Assembly: GCA_018262195.1 (NCBI GenBank)
Contig: JAGTRS010000011.1
Span: 62,001 to 126,000, forward strand
Source: Pseudomonadota bacterium
GTDB taxonomy: Bacteria > Pseudomonadota > Gammaproteobacteria > Burkholderiales > Rhodocyclaceae
Length of the DNA stretch: 64,000 nt
Direction: 5' to 3'
Made by a program: the position numbers and the translations under genes. Below are positions 54,611 to 64,000 of the stretch, piece after piece. Below the pieces are notes generated by a model. The model made no database searches. It saw only the letters and a program-made list of their open reading frames with translations, and was not told the origin of the DNA. Position 1 is the first letter of the stretch. Each line of letters opens with the position of its first letter.

Positions 54611-55465
54611 ATGACGGAAACGCTCGACATCCGTGGGCTGCGCTATAACGTTCGCCACTGGGGGGCGGCTGATGCACCGAAGCTCTTCCTGCTGCATGGC
54701 TGGATGGATTCGTCGGCTACCTTCCAGTTCGTTGTCGACGCCTTCCAGAGGTCATGGCATGTCATCGCGCCGGACTGGCGCGGCTACGGGGAGAGTGAAT
54801 GGCTGGGGCGCCCCTACTGGTTCCCCGACTATTACGCCGATCTTGAAGTACTGCTCGACCACTATTCGCCCGACGCATCGGCCCAGCTGGTCGGCCACAG
54901 CATGGGGGCGAACATCGCGGCCAGCTATGCCGGCTTACGGCCGCAGCGGGTGGCCCGGCTGGCCATGCTCGATTTTCTCGGTCTGAAGCCGGATCCGGTC
55001 GTCGATGCGCCGACCCAGCTTGGCAAGTGGCTGGACGAGATTGCTGAAACGCCCCGGCTGCGCATCTATCCCGACCATGCGGCGCTGGCCCGTCGCCTGC
55101 GCCTGGTTAACCCCCGCCTGAGCGCCGAGCGGGCCGACTTCCTGGCCGCTTCGGTCAGCCGGGTGCGTGCGGACGGGCAGGTTGAAATGGCGTGTGACCC
55201 GTGGCACAAGATTGCCTCACCAACCTTGTACCGTATTGATGATGCACAAGCCAGCTGGCGCCGGATCAGCGCACCGGTGCTGCAGATGATCGCTGCGCAA
55301 GGCTTCGTCCAGTATCGCTTCGGCAACCTGCCTGAAGAGCGTCAGCGGCGCCTGGACTGCTTTGCCGATTTGCGCATCGAAACCATCGATGATGCCGGCC
55401 ACAATCTGCATCACGACCAGCCGGCTGCCGTTGCCGCGGTGCTCGAAGATTTTCTCGTGCCCTGA
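54611..55465 (+). CDS. Alpha/beta hydrolase
   Basis: A 284-residue cytoplasmic hydrolase. It has the oxyanion segment Leu-Leu-His-Gly-Trp-Met-Asp-Ser, Asp-Trp-Arg-Gly-Tyr-Gly-Glu-Ser, the nucleophile elbow Gly-His-Ser-Met-Gly-Ala-Asn, and the catalytic His in Asp-Asp-Ala-Gly-His-Asn-Leu-His. The substrate is not evident. I chose the ATG at 54611, since an upstream TTG would add 12 residues. It stands alone between the kinase and the convergent sodB. Confidence 0.88.
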   Translation: MTETLDIRGLRYNVRHWGAADAPKLFLLHGWMDSSATFQFVVDAFQRSWHVIAPDWRGYGESEWLGRPYWFPDYYADLEVLLDHYSPDASAQLVGHSMGANIAASYAGLRPQRVARLAMLDFLGLKPDPVVDAPTQLGKWLDEIAETPRLRIYPDHAALARRLRLVNPRLSAERADFLAASVSRVRADGQVEMACDPWHKIASPTLYRIDDAQASWRRISAPVLQMIAAQGFVQYRFGNLPEERQRRLDCFADLRIETIDDAGHNLHHDQPAAVAAVLEDFLVP

Positions 55466-55550
55466 GAGCTTTTCGATTTTGGCCGGATTTTTCGGTTGAA
55501 CGCAGCAAGCGGCTTGCTCGACTGTGGGCGGTGTCACGCAAAAGCTGGGC

Positions 55551-55580
55551 GCAAAAAAAGGGAGCACGAGGCTCCCTTTT
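55551..55580 (-). terminator. Intrinsic terminator of sodB
   Basis: GGGAGC and GCTCCC pair around ACGAG, with flanking A and T runs extending the stem. On the minus strand it is followed by TTTTTTTGC. It lies 19 bases after the sodB stop. Confidence 0.85.
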
Positions 55581-55598
55581 GAGTTATTTCGAGGTCAA

Positions 55599-56121
55599 TC
55601 AGGCGAAGTTGGCTTCGACGAAGGACCAGTTGACCAGCGAGGCCAGGAAGGTTTCGACGAACTTCGGACGCATGTTGCGGTAGTCGATGTAGTAGGCGTG
55701 TTCCCAGACGTCGACGCAGAGCAGGGCCTTGTCGCCGGTGGTCAGCGGGGTGCCGGCGGCGCCCATGTTGACCAGCGGAGGTCTGGAAGGCCGTCTTGAA
55801 GGCATCCAGCGAGCCCCACTTGGCATCGATGGCGGCAGCCAGCGCGCCAGCAGGGGCGCCGCCGCCGTTCGGCTTCATGCAGTTCCAGAAGAAGCTGTGG
55901 TTCCAGACCTGGGCTGCGTTGTTGTAAACGCCGCCAGCCGGTGCCTTCTTGACGATGGCTTCGAGATCAAGGTTCTCGTATTCGGTACCCTTGATCAGGT
56001 TGTTCAGGTTGGTGACATAAGCCTGATGGTGCTTGCTGTAGTGGTAGTCGAAGGTCTCGGCCGACATGTGCGGGGCGAGGGCGTCCTTGGCGTACGGCAG
56101 TTGGGGCAGTTGATGTTCCAT
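55599..56121 (-). pseudogene. sodB: Fe/Mn superoxide dismutase, interrupted by a deletion/frameshift
   Basis: The first frame gives a normal SodB N-terminus ([10 protein letters not shown]) with metal ligands in Tyr-Ser-Lys-His-His and Trp-Asn-His, up to Phe-Lys-Thr-Ala-Phe-Gln-Thr-Ser-Ala. The second frame resumes at [10 protein letters not shown] and carries the Asp-Val-Trp-Glu-His ligands and a normal C-terminus. About 20 codons that should hold the Asn-Phe-Gly-Ser-Gly-Trp-x-Trp-Leu strand are missing near 55766-55781, and the frame shifts. At 523 bases it is about 59 short of the usual gene. Flanks are otherwise intact, so an assembly error is quite possible. Confidence 0.9.
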
Positions 56122-56159
56122 TTATATTCTCCGTTGTATTAAGGGGTGAAACGAAAATT

Positions 56160-57512
56160 CTAGTCAGCTTCGGGCGTTGCCACAACCTGATTGACGGTCG
56201 CTGTCGCCGAACCACGGGAAAAGCTGAGTTTGAGGGCATCGCCGGGGGACAGCACCGAAGCGTCGCGGATGGCACGACCGTCGGGGCCAATGGCCAGTGC
56301 ATAACCCCGGGTCAATACCGCATGCGGGTCCAGTTGCTTGAGACTGCTGGACAGTGAATTAAGTTTCCCTGAGTGCTGAGAAAGCGCCCATTGAGTCTGC
56401 GTGCCCAGGCGATGGCGCAGGTGTTCCAGGCGGGCGGCCAGCAGCTCAGGCCGCGGCCGAGCAGTTGCCTGGCGTTGGCACAATGTGGTCAGTTGCAGGT
56501 GGGAGCGATCGATCTGGCGGAGCAGGGCACCTTGCAGGCGCAGGCCGAGCGCATCGTTTTCCTGGCAGCGCTGGCGAATTCGTTCGGCCGGGTGGATCAG
56601 GCGGCTGCCCAGCCAGTCGACACGCTGTTGCTGATCGGCCAGCGAACGCTCGATCCGTCGCCGCAGCTGGTCTTCCAGTTGGCTGAGTCGGGCGAGCAGG
56701 CCGTCGCGGTCGGGGCTGACCAGTTCGGCGGCGGCGGTCGGTGTCGGTGCGCGCAGGTCGGCGGCAAAGTCGGCAATCGTGAAGTCGGTTTCGTGGCCGA
56801 CGCCGGAAATGACCGGGACGGCTGAAGCACGAATGGCGCGAGCGACGCATTCCTCGTTGAAGGCCCACAAATCTTCGATGCTGCCGCCGCCGCGGCACAG
56901 GATGATCGTGTCACAGCCACTGCAGCTTGCCTGGCCGAGCGCTTCGGCAATTTTTGCGCCGGCGCCTTCGCCCTGGACAAGCGTCGGAATGATGGTGAGG
57001 CGCAGGTGTGCTGCCCGTCGATGCAGTGTGGTCAGCACATCACGCAGGGCGGCGGCCTGGAGACTGCTGACAATGGCAATGTGCCGGGGAAACGCGGGAA
57101 TCGGCCGTTTGCTCTCGGCGGCGAACAGGCCCTCCGCTTCCAGTTGCGCCTTCAGGCGCAGGAAACGCTCGAAAAGGTCGCCCTGGCCTGCCCGACGGAC
57201 AGTTTCGACATTGAGCTGGAATTCGCCACGCGGTTCGTAGAAGGTGACTAGCGCCCGTGCCTCGATCTTCTGGCCGTTTTCCAGACGCCAGCCCAGCAAC
57301 TGGGCACGGTTGCGCCAAATGACGCAGCGGGCCTGGGCGCTGCTGTCCTTCAGCGAAAAATAGACGTGCCCTGAAGCGGCGTAAGTCAGGTTGGAAATTT
57401 CGCCGCCGACCCAGGTAAGGGGAAAAGCCGATTCCAGGCAGTCTCGCACCAGGCGGTTCAGGCTGGAGATGGTAAGAACTGAGTTACCGACAGGTGGGGT
57501 GGTGGCCGACAT
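56160..57512 (-). CDS. xseA: Exodeoxyribonuclease VII large subunit
   Basis: Single-strand DNA exonuclease subunit acting with XseB in repair. The 450-residue protein has an N-terminal OB-fold (about 1-105, Trp-Val-Gly-Gly-Glu-Ile-Ser-Asn), the catalytic domain with Ile-Ala-Ile-Val-Ser-Ser, Ile-Leu-Cys-Arg-Gly-Gly-Gly-Ser-Ile-Glu-Asp-Leu-Trp-Ala-Phe-Asn-Glu and Ser-Gly-Val-Gly-His-Glu-Thr-Asp, a long coiled-coil region (about 280-390), and the C-terminal Leu-Thr-Arg-Gly-Tyr-Ala segment. Full length. No xseB in the window. Confidence 0.95.
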   Translation of the reverse strand: MSATTPPVGNSVLTISSLNRLVRDCLESAFPLTWVGGEISNLTYAASGHVYFSLKDSSAQARCVIWRNRAQLLGWRLENGQKIEARALVTFYEPRGEFQLNVETVRRAGQGDLFERFLRLKAQLEAEGLFAAESKRPIPAFPRHIAIVSSLQAAALRDVLTTLHRRAAHLRLTIIPTLVQGEGAGAKIAEALGQASCSGCDTIILCRGGGSIEDLWAFNEECVARAIRASAVPVISGVGHETDFTIADFAADLRAPTPTAAAELVSPDRDGLLARLSQLEDQLRRRIERSLADQQQRVDWLGSRLIHPAERIRQRCQENDALGLRLQGALLRQIDRSHLQLTTLCQRQATARPRPELLAARLEHLRHRLGTQTQWALSQHSGKLNSLSSSLKQLDPHAVLTRGYALAIGPDGRAIRDASVLSPGDALKLSFSRGSATATVNQVVATPEAD

Positions 57513-57552
57513 GGCCGGATTGTAACCCGTGCGCGAAAATGCATGGTGCTGC

Positions 57553-57582
57553 TTGACAGGTAAAAATTTTATTAAGTATATG
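57553..57582 (+). promoter_or_regulatory. Candidate sigma-70 promoter upstream of exbB
   Basis: TTGACA (57553-57558) is followed after 18 bases by TATATG (57577-57582), with a very AT-rich spacer. Transcription from here would give a leader of about 200 bases before exbB, containing the DnaA-box pair. Confidence 0.5.
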
Positions 57583-57683
57583 ATTTTAAAGGGTTCAAAT
57601 TATATGCCTTGTTTTTTGGCAGAGCAGGAAAAGTCCTTTGTGGAATAGGGTTTAGCATCGTTGATGACAACTGATTCACAGAC

Positions 57684-57706
57684 TTATCCACAGCTTTTGG
57701 GGATAA
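57684..57706. promoter_or_regulatory. Inverted pair of DnaA-box-like sequences
   Basis: TTATCCACA (57684-57692) is a perfect DnaA box. TTATCCCCA on the opposite strand (57698-57706) differs from the consensus at one base. They face each other five bases apart, in the 282-base gap between xseA and exbB, next to an AT-rich tract. The gap holds no gene that I can see. Confidence 0.5.
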
Positions 57707-57794
57707 GCCGCGGCAACTGCGTCATTTCGTCGCTTGCTCTGTGGCGGGGGGCAGGGCAAAATTGGGGGCTAACATTCCACCAAGGATCTCCACA

Positions 57795-58403
57795 GTGTTT
57801 GCTATCGTTCAAGCGGCCGGTTGGCCAATTTGGCCCTTGTTACTGGCTTCGGTTATTTCGGTCGCGCTGATTATCGAGCGTCTGGTTGCCTTGCGCCGCT
57901 CCAAGGTGGTGCCGAACGGTCTGCTGAAGCGCGCCGTCGGCGAATTCAAGCGTGGTGCCAATAACGACAAGCTGCTTGATGAGCTGGATGCCCATTCGCC
58001 GCTTGGTCGCGTGCTGTCGGCCGGCCTGCGCAACGTCAATGCTTCGCGCGAGATCATGAAGGAGTCAATCGAAGAAGCCGGGTCTGCGGTTTCCCATGAG
58101 CTGAACCGTTATCTGACGACGCTCGGCACCATCGCCTCGATCAGCCCTCTGATGGGCCTGTTCGGCACCGTGGTCGGGATGATCGAGATTTTTGGTTCGC
58201 AGTCGCCGACTGGCGTTGCCAACCCGATGCAACTGGCCCACGGCATTTCCATCGCACTCTACAACACCGGTTTCGGTCTGGTTATCGCCATTCCCAGCCT
58301 GATTGCCTGGCGCCATTTCAGGGCGTTGGCCGATGGCTTTGTTGTCGAGATGGAGCAGCAGGCCGTTCGCCTCGTCGAGTACATGCACGGCGACCGGAAG
58401 TAA
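57795..58403 (+). CDS. exbB: ExbB/TolQ-family proton channel protein
   Basis: Inner membrane motor component of 202 residues that, with ExbD, uses the proton gradient to energise TonB-type systems. Three membrane helices are visible (about residues 9-28, 105-130, 150-175), with the family segment Leu-Gly-Thr-Ile-Ala-Ser-Ile-Ser-Pro-Leu-Met-Gly-Leu-Phe-Gly-Thr-Val-Val-Gly-Met-Ile and the later Gly-Leu-Val-Ile-Ala-Ile-Pro. GTG at 57795 with AAGGA upstream is the likely start; longer readings add an unrelated N-terminus. Three bases separate it from exbD. Confidence 0.93.
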   Translation: MFAIVQAAGWPIWPLLLASVISVALIIERLVALRRSKVVPNGLLKRAVGEFKRGANNDKLLDELDAHSPLGRVLSAGLRNVNASREIMKESIEEAGSAVSHELNRYLTTLGTIASISPLMGLFGTVVGMIEIFGSQSPTGVANPMQLAHGISIALYNTGFGLVIAIPSLIAWRHFRALADGFVVEMEQQAVRLVEYMHGDRK

Positions 58404-58406
58404 GTC

Positions 58407-58820
58407 ATGAATTTTCAGCGCGGCCGCAGCCGGGAAGAGCCGGAAATCAACCTGATTCCGTTGATCGACGTCCTGCTGGTCATCATCATTTTCCTGATGC
58501 TGACCACTACCTATGCCAAATTCTCGGGGTTGGAAATCAACCTGCCGACGGCGGATGCCAGCAAACAGGCCGAGCAGCCGAACGAGGTCGATGTCGCCGT
58601 GACGGCCACTGGCCAGGTGCTGATCAACAAATCGCCGCTGGCCACCAGTGACGTCAAGAGTATTGCCGACGGGCTGCGCCGGGCCGCGGGCAGTCGTGAG
58701 GATCCGCTGATCGTGATCAACGCCGACGCCAAGGCGACGCATCAAAGCGTGGTCGACGTGATGCAGGCGGCGCAGACGGCCGGTTATCCGCACATTTCTT
58801 TTGCCACCCAGAATCGCTGA
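58407..58820 (+). CDS. exbD: ExbD/TolR-family protein
   Basis: A 137-residue partner of ExbB with one N-terminal membrane helix carrying the conserved Asp (Asn-Leu-Ile-Pro-Leu-Ile-Asp-Val-Leu-Leu-Val) and a periplasmic domain with Pro-Leu-Ile-Val-Ile-Asn-Ala-Asp-Ala. Followed at once by lpxK (one-base overlap). The exbBD-lpxK order with kdsB is common in betaproteobacteria, so this pair may serve the envelope rather than iron uptake. Confidence 0.94.
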   Translation: MNFQRGRSREEPEINLIPLIDVLLVIIIFLMLTTTYAKFSGLEINLPTADASKQAEQPNEVDVAVTATGQVLINKSPLATSDVKSIADGLRRAAGSREDPLIVINADAKATHQSVVDVMQAAQTAGYPHISFATQNR

Positions 58821-59818
58821 TGCTGGCGCGCTGGTTACAGCGACAGTGGTTTGATCAACGCCGGCTGACGCCGGCGTTGTGGCTTTTGCTGCCGCTCGCC
58901 TGGCTCTATGCCGGATTGAGTGCGCTCAATCGACGGCTTGCCAGGCCGCAACGCTTGCCGGTGCCGGTTATCGTGGTTGGCAACATCATTGTCGGCGGTG
59001 CCGGCAAGACGCCGCTGACCTTGTGGCTGGCTCGGCAGTTGCGTGATCACGGCTGGCGACCAGGGATTATCAGTCGTGGCTACGGCCGGACTGGAGATGG
59101 CATTGGCGCCGTGACGGTGGCATCGTCTCCGGAAGAGGTTGGGGATGAGCCGCTGCTGCTCGCGCGACGCAGTGGCGTTCCAGTCTGGGTCGGGCGCCAG
59201 CGTGCGGCCGCCGGCGAGGCCTTGCTGGCTGCGCATCCGGAAGTGAACATCCTGCTTTGTGATGACGGGTTGCAGCACTACGCATTGGCGCGTGACGTTG
59301 AACTTGTTGTTTTCGATGCGCGGGGGGCGGGGAACGGCTGGCGTCTGCCGGTTGGCCCGTTACGCGAGTCCACGGCACGCCTTGCTACGGTCGATGCGAT
59401 TATCGGCAATGGTTTCAAAGGGGCGTTGCCGAGTTCTGCAAATCTCTTTGACATGACTTTGCAACCCGGGCTGCTCTACCGTCTGGATGATCCACAGCAA
59501 ACCATCTCCGCCGATAGTCTTCGTAGCAAAGGGCCGCTACACGCGCTGGCCGGCATTGGCAATCCCGAGCGCTTCTTTCAGACTCTTGCGTCACTTGGTC
59601 TGCACTGCGAAAAACATCCCTTCCCGGATCATCATCGCTATGTTGCGGCTGATCTGGCTTTTGCCAGAAATGGCATCCTGCTGATGACCGAGAAGGATGC
59701 AGTAAAATGCGCGGGACTGACGGCGGGTGAAACTTGGGTTTTACCTGTCGAGGCCGAGCTTTCGCCGGCCCTTATTGAACTGATTTTGGAGAAACTCCGT
59801 GGACGCCAGGTTGCTTGA
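58820..59818 (+). CDS. lpxK: Tetraacyldisaccharide 4'-kinase
   Basis: Phosphorylates the 4' position of the lipid A disaccharide, the sixth step of lipid A synthesis. The 332-residue product has the N-terminal amphipathic region, the Walker A-like [13 protein letters not shown], Ser-Arg-Gly-Tyr-Gly-Arg, Cys-Asp-Asp-Gly-Leu-Gln-His-Tyr and the late Phe-Pro-Asp-His-His-Arg-Tyr. Its end overlaps the Trm112-like gene by 20 bases. Confidence 0.96.
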   Translation: MLARWLQRQWFDQRRLTPALWLLLPLAWLYAGLSALNRRLARPQRLPVPVIVVGNIIVGGAGKTPLTLWLARQLRDHGWRPGIISRGYGRTGDGIGAVTVASSPEEVGDEPLLLARRSGVPVWVGRQRAAAGEALLAAHPEVNILLCDDGLQHYALARDVELVVFDARGAGNGWRLPVGPLRESTARLATVDAIIGNGFKGALPSSANLFDMTLQPGLLYRLDDPQQTISADSLRSKGPLHALAGIGNPERFFQTLASLGLHCEKHPFPDHHRYVAADLAFARNGILLMTEKDAVKCAGLTAGETWVLPVEAELSPALIELILEKLRGRQVA

Positions 59819-59975
59819 TATTCTCGTCTGCCCGATTTGCAAGGGCAATCTCGAACACCGCAAGGCTGAGAAGGAACTGGTCTGCAAACCGTGCAAACTG
59901 GCTTTCCCGATCCGCGACGACATTCCCATCATGCTTGAGGACGAGGCGCGCCAGCTGACGGCGGACGGACAGTAA
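59799..59975 (+). CDS. Trm112-family small zinc protein (YcaR-like)
   Basis: A 58-residue protein with [12 protein letters not shown] at the N-terminus, then Leu-Val-Cys-Lys-Pro-Cys and [13 protein letters not shown], the full UPF0434/Trm112 pattern. It starts with GTG inside the lpxK 3' end and its stop overlaps the kdsB ATG. The lpxK-ycaR-kdsB order is the same as in enterics. The bacterial role is not firmly known. Confidence 0.93.
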   Translation: MDARLLDILVCPICKGNLEHRKAEKELVCKPCKLAFPIRDDIPIMLEDEARQLTADGQ

Positions 59976-60760
59976 TGTCCGGTCTGGTTTTCAAGGTCGT
60001 CATCCCGGCGCGCTACGCCTCGACCCGCTTGCCGGCCAAGCCGCTGCTCGATCTCGGCGGCAAGCCGATGGTCGTCCGGGTGGCTGAGCGGGCACGACTG
60101 TCGGGGGCGGAGGAAATCTGGGTGGCAACCGATCATCCGGAAGTCCGTGCCGCCGCTGAAGCGTACGAAGTTGCCGCCGTGATGACGCGCAGCGACCATG
60201 CCACCGGTACCGATCGTCTGGCGGAAGTGGTTGAACAACGTGGCTGGGCAGGTGACACCATCGTCGTCAATGTGCAGGGCGACGAGCCGCTGATCGAGCC
60301 GGAAGTGATCATCCAGACGGCGCGCCAATTGGCGGCCAGTGGTGCCGACATCGCGACGGTGGCCCACCCGATTACCGAGGCGGCGGATTTCTTCAATCCG
60401 AACGTCGTCAAGGTGGTGTGCCGGGCCGATGGCGATGCCGCCTACTTCTCCCGGGCGCCGATTCCCTACGCTCGCGACCACTTTGCCAAAGAGGCGGGGG
60501 GCGAGACCTTGCCGGCCAATTTTCCGGCTTACCGCCACGTTGGCTTGTATGCCTATCGGGCCAGCTTCTTGAAGGCCTATGCCGGATTGACTCCTGCACC
60601 CACCGAGCATTTCGAGTCGCTGGAACAACTGCGTGCGTTGTGGCACGGCTACCGGATCAGTGTCACGCTGATCGACGCTGCCCCGGCGCCGGGCGTCGAT
60701 ACGCCTGAAGATGCAGAGCGGATGCGCAAACTGTTTGACCGTGCCAATAATTGCGAGTAA
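59975..60760 (+). CDS. kdsB: 3-deoxy-manno-octulosonate cytidylyltransferase
   Basis: Activates Kdo as CMP-Kdo for LPS core synthesis. The 261-residue protein begins with [17 protein letters not shown], and has [12 protein letters not shown], Asn-Val-Gln-Gly-Asp-Glu-Pro-Leu-Ile, and Tyr-Phe-Ser-Arg-Ala-Pro-Ile-Pro. All key residues are present. Confidence 0.96.
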   Translation: MSGLVFKVVIPARYASTRLPAKPLLDLGGKPMVVRVAERARLSGAEEIWVATDHPEVRAAAEAYEVAAVMTRSDHATGTDRLAEVVEQRGWAGDTIVVNVQGDEPLIEPEVIIQTARQLAASGADIATVAHPITEAADFFNPNVVKVVCRADGDAAYFSRAPIPYARDHFAKEAGGETLPANFPAYRHVGLYAYRASFLKAYAGLTPAPTEHFESLEQLRALWHGYRISVTLIDAAPAPGVDTPEDAERMRKLFDRANNCE

Positions 60761-60764
60761 TTTT

Positions 60765-61488
<724 letters not shown>

Positions 61489-61498
61489 GGAGCGACAG

Positions 61499-62758
61499 AT
61501 GGCGGCGAAAAATGCCTTCTACGCGCAGTCGGGGGGCGTAACCGCCGTCATCAACGCGACGGCGTGCGGCCTGATCCAGGAAGCACGCCGGCATCCCGAG
61601 AAAATCGGGAAAGTCTTCGCCGGCCGAGATGGCATCATCGGCGCGCTGACGGAAGACCTGATTGATACCAGCCTTGAGTCCGACGAGGATATCGCCCGCC
61701 TGCGGCACACGCCGGGTGGTGCTTTCGGATCCTGTCGTTACAAGCTGAAAAGCCTAGAGCAGCATCGGGCGCAATACGAACGCCTGATTGAAGTCTTCAA
61801 GGCGCACGATATCGGCTATTTCTTCTACAACGGCGGCAACGATTCCATGGATACCGCTTGGAAAGTGTCGCAGATCGCGGAAAAGATGGGCTACCCGGTC
61901 GTCTGTGTCGGTGTGCCGAAAACGGTCGACAACGACCTGCCACATACCGATTGCTGCCCTGGTTTCGGTTCAGTTGCCAAGTATGTCGCGACTTCGATCC
62001 GTGAGGCGGGTTACGACGTTGCCTCGATGGCGCGCACCTCGACCAAGATCTTCGTGCTGGAAGTGATGGGCCGTCATGCCGGCTGGATCACCGCCGCCTG
62101 CGGCCTGGCTTCGGAAAATGCCGGCGAGCCGCCGCATATCCTGCTTTTTCCGGAAGTGCCTTTCGATCCCGAGCGTTTCCTCGCTCGCGTCGATGAGTGC
62201 GTCAAGCAATACGGTTACTGCACCGTCGCGGTTTCCGAAGGGCTGTCCGATGCGGCAGGCAATCTGATTGCCGAGTCCGGAACCAAGGATGCTTTCGGGC
62301 ATTCCCAGTTGGGTGGCGTTGGTCAGATGGTTGCCCAGTTGGTCAAGGACCGCCTGGGCTATAAATACCACTGGGCGCTGGCTGATTACCTGCAACGCTC
62401 GGCGCGCCACTTGGCATCAAAAACCGATCTGGAACAGGCGCACGCCTTGGGTGTTGCGGCCGTAGATCTGGCCTTGCAGGGCAAGAATGCGGTGATGGCA
62501 ACGATCGAGCGACTGGCCGATGCCCCGTATCGCTGGCAAATCGGCGATGCGCCGCTGGCTGAGATTGCCAACGTTGAGCGCAAGATGCCACCCGAATTCA
62601 TCTCGCCGGATGGCTTTCACATCACCGATGCCTGTCGTACCTATCTGCAGCCGCTGATTCATGGCGAGGATCCGCCGCCCTATCGCAATGGCTTGCCGGA
62701 TTACATTCGGTTGAAAAATATTTCAGTGCCGAAAAAACTGGAGATCTTCACAGTCTGA
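61499..62758 (+). CDS. pfp: Pyrophosphate--fructose 6-phosphate 1-phosphotransferase
   Basis: Reversibly phosphorylates fructose-6-phosphate using PPi instead of ATP. The 419-residue sequence belongs to the PFK family. Gly-Gly-Asn-Asp-Ser-Met (about residue 117) has the Asp that favours PPi over ATP. Pro-Lys-Thr-Val-Asp-Asn-Asp (about residue 141) holds the PPi-type Lys and the catalytic Asp, and Met-Gly-Arg-His-Ala-Gly-Trp binds the sugar phosphate. The ribosome site (AAGGAG) is good. It stands between adk and the H+-pyrophosphatase gene, so three phosphoanhydride-handling enzymes are co-oriented. Confidence 0.93.
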   Translation: MAAKNAFYAQSGGVTAVINATACGLIQEARRHPEKIGKVFAGRDGIIGALTEDLIDTSLESDEDIARLRHTPGGAFGSCRYKLKSLEQHRAQYERLIEVFKAHDIGYFFYNGGNDSMDTAWKVSQIAEKMGYPVVCVGVPKTVDNDLPHTDCCPGFGSVAKYVATSIREAGYDVASMARTSTKIFVLEVMGRHAGWITAACGLASENAGEPPHILLFPEVPFDPERFLARVDECVKQYGYCTVAVSEGLSDAAGNLIAESGTKDAFGHSQLGGVGQMVAQLVKDRLGYKYHWALADYLQRSARHLASKTDLEQAHALGVAAVDLALQGKNAVMATIERLADAPYRWQIGDAPLAEIANVERKMPPEFISPDGFHITDACRTYLQPLIHGEDPPPYRNGLPDYIRLKNISVPKKLEIFTV

Positions 62759-62788
62759 TTTTGTTGTTAACCAAGGAGGGGGAGAGTA

Positions 62789-64000
62789 ATGAGTACAGCG
62801 TTGTTACTGGCGCTTGGTTGCGCCGTGTTGGCAGTCCTGTATGGCTGGATTTCCAGTCGACAGATCCTCGCGTTGCCTGCCGGCAACGAGCGTATGCAGG
62901 AAATCGCCAAAGCTATCCAGGAAGGTGCCGAGGCGTATCTGAGCCGGCAATACAAGACCATCGCGATGGTTGGCGTCATCCTCTTCCTTGTGATCGGGCT
63001 CATTCCCAAACTAGGCTGGTTGACGGCTTTCGGCTTCCTGATCGGCGCCGTGCTCTCTGGTGCAGCAGGTTTCATCGGCATGAACGTTTCGGTTCGTGCG
63101 AACGTGCGCACGGCAGAAGCTGCACGCAGTGGCATTTCTGCGGCGCTTGACGTGGCCTTCAAGGGCGGCGCCATTACCGGCATGCTGGTGGTTGGCCTTG
63201 GCCTGCTTGGTGTTGCTGGCTACTTTGCTTTCCTTAAGTCGACCGCTGCCCCAGGAGCCGACCTGCACCACATCATCGAGCCGTTGGTTGGTCTGGCCTT
63301 TGGTTCTTCGCTGATCTCCATCTTCGCCCGTCTTGGTGGCGGTATCTTCACCAAGGGCGCTGACGTTGGCGCCGATCTGGTCGGCAAGGTCGAAGCCGGC
63401 ATTCCCGAAGATGACCCGCGCAACCCGGCCGTTATCGCCGACAACGTCGGTGACAACGTCGGTGACTGCGCCGGTATGGCCGCCGACCTGTTCGAGACCT
63501 ATGCGGTGACGGTGGTTGCCACCATGGTTCTGGCTGCATTGACCATCAAGTCAGTCCCTGGCTTGGGTGAAAATCTCGTGCTCTATCCGCTGGCCTTGGG
63601 TGGTGTCTCGATCATCGCTTCCATCGTTGGCTGCTATTTCGTCAAGGCAACCGAGGGCGGCAAGATCATGGCAGCGCTTTACCGTGGCCTGATCGTCGCC
63701 GGCGTGCTGGCGCTGGCTGCCTATTATCCGATTACGTCATGGCTGATCGGTGCTGGTGCTACTTTGCCTGACGGTACAACCATCAATACCACGACGATGT
63801 TTGGCTGCTCGGTGGTTGGCCTGGTGCTGACGGCCGCGCTGGTCTGGATTACCGAGTACTACACCGGTACCGACTATGCGCCGGTGAAGCATGTGGCTTC
63901 GTCCTGCCAGACCGGTCACGCGACCAACATCATCGCTGGTATCGGCGTTTCGATGAAGGCTTGTGCCTGGCCGGTATTGTCCGTTTGCGCCGCCATCTAC
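62789..64000 (+). CDS. hppA: Membrane-bound proton-translocating pyrophosphatase, N-terminal part
   Basis: Couples PPi hydrolysis to ion transport across the inner membrane. From the ATG at 62789 (ribosome site GGAGGGGGAG) the frame is open to the window end, giving 404 residues of an expected 680 or so. Many membrane helices are visible. The catalytic loop [14 protein letters not shown] and [14 protein letters not shown] is intact. The residue that separates K+-dependent from K+-independent enzymes lies beyond the window. It follows pfp by 30 bases. Confidence 0.96.
   Translation, partial: MSTALLLALGCAVLAVLYGWISSRQILALPAGNERMQEIAKAIQEGAEAYLSRQYKTIAMVGVILFLVIGLIPKLGWLTAFGFLIGAVLSGAAGFIGMNVSVRANVRTAEAARSGISAALDVAFKGGAITGMLVVGLGLLGVAGYFAFLKSTAAPGADLHHIIEPLVGLAFGSSLISIFARLGGGIFTKGADVGADLVGKVEAGIPEDDPRNPAVIADNVGDNVGDCAGMAADLFETYAVTVVATMVLAALTIKSVPGLGENLVLYPLALGGVSIIASIVGCYFVKATEGGKIMAALYRGLIVAGVLALAAYYPITSWLIGAGATLPDGTTINTTTMFGCSVVGLVLTAALVWITEYYTGTDYAPVKHVASSCQTGHATNIIAGIGVSMKACAWPVLSVCAAIY

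Overview
The window reads as a GC-rich chromosome segment of a denitrifying betaproteobacterium, most likely Rhodocyclales (Dechloromonas/Azonexus-like). This is an inference from protein style, from the queA-tgt-yajC-secD-secF order, from the nirS/heme d1 genes and from the paired cyanophycin synthetases. I see no prophage, insertion sequence, CRISPR array or rRNA operon; most of it is core chromosome.

Layout. 0-6.5 kb: a partial membrane sensor, a lipoprotein, an orphan UgpB-like binding protein with a glycerophosphodiesterase, and alaS. 6.5-13 kb (minus strand): a chain running ilvE, zinc finger, waaF, NTF2-like, YheT-like hydrolase, PMM/PGM, EAL-HDOD protein. 13-18.7 kb: Nudix, a secreted Cys/His/Asp protein, mnmA, HD-GYP, GST, purB. 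18.8-20 kb: cytochrome c' facing a cytochrome b561 across a shared terminator. 20-25.5 kb: secF, secD, yajC, tgt, queA and tRNA-Leu(CAA). 25.8-33.2 kb: nirE divergent from nirS, a c-type heme protein, a cupredoxin, nirC, nirF, nirDL, nirG, nirH. 33.3-42.3 kb (minus strand): fpr, then the cyanophycin locus cphA, cphA', DUF1854 and an ABC exporter. 42.5-45.3 kb: nirJ and nirN. 45.4-57.5 kb: envelope and regulatory genes, tRNA-Leu(GAG), hemerythrin, rluE, DUF192, ubiC, a large hybrid histidine kinase, sodB and xseA. 57.8-64 kb: exbB-exbD-lpxK-Trm112-kdsB, then adk, PPi-dependent phosphofructokinase and the start of a membrane H+-pyrophosphatase.

How the genes work together. The nir genes encode the cytochrome cd1 nitrite reductase and the dedicated heme d1 steps: uroporphyrinogen methylation (nirE), siroheme decarboxylation (nirDL/G/H), radical SAM chemistry (nirJ), and nirF and nirN. 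They lie in two blocks, each preceded by an FNR/DNR-type site (26720-26733 perfect, 42501-42514 near-perfect). The cyanophycin locus sits between the blocks on the other strand. Its ABC exporter gene diverges from nirJ across the second site, so nitrogen storage and denitrification may share anoxic control. The two cyanophycin synthetases show complementary motif losses.

Caution. secD and sodB both carry an internal deletion with frameshift. tRNA-Leu(CAA) has a badly paired acceptor stem and is read through by a truncated neighbouring ORF. tRNA-Leu(GAG) is one base short in its acceptor. Several such lesions in housekeeping genes within 35 kb suggest consensus or assembly errors rather than biology, though this cannot be settled from the window alone.
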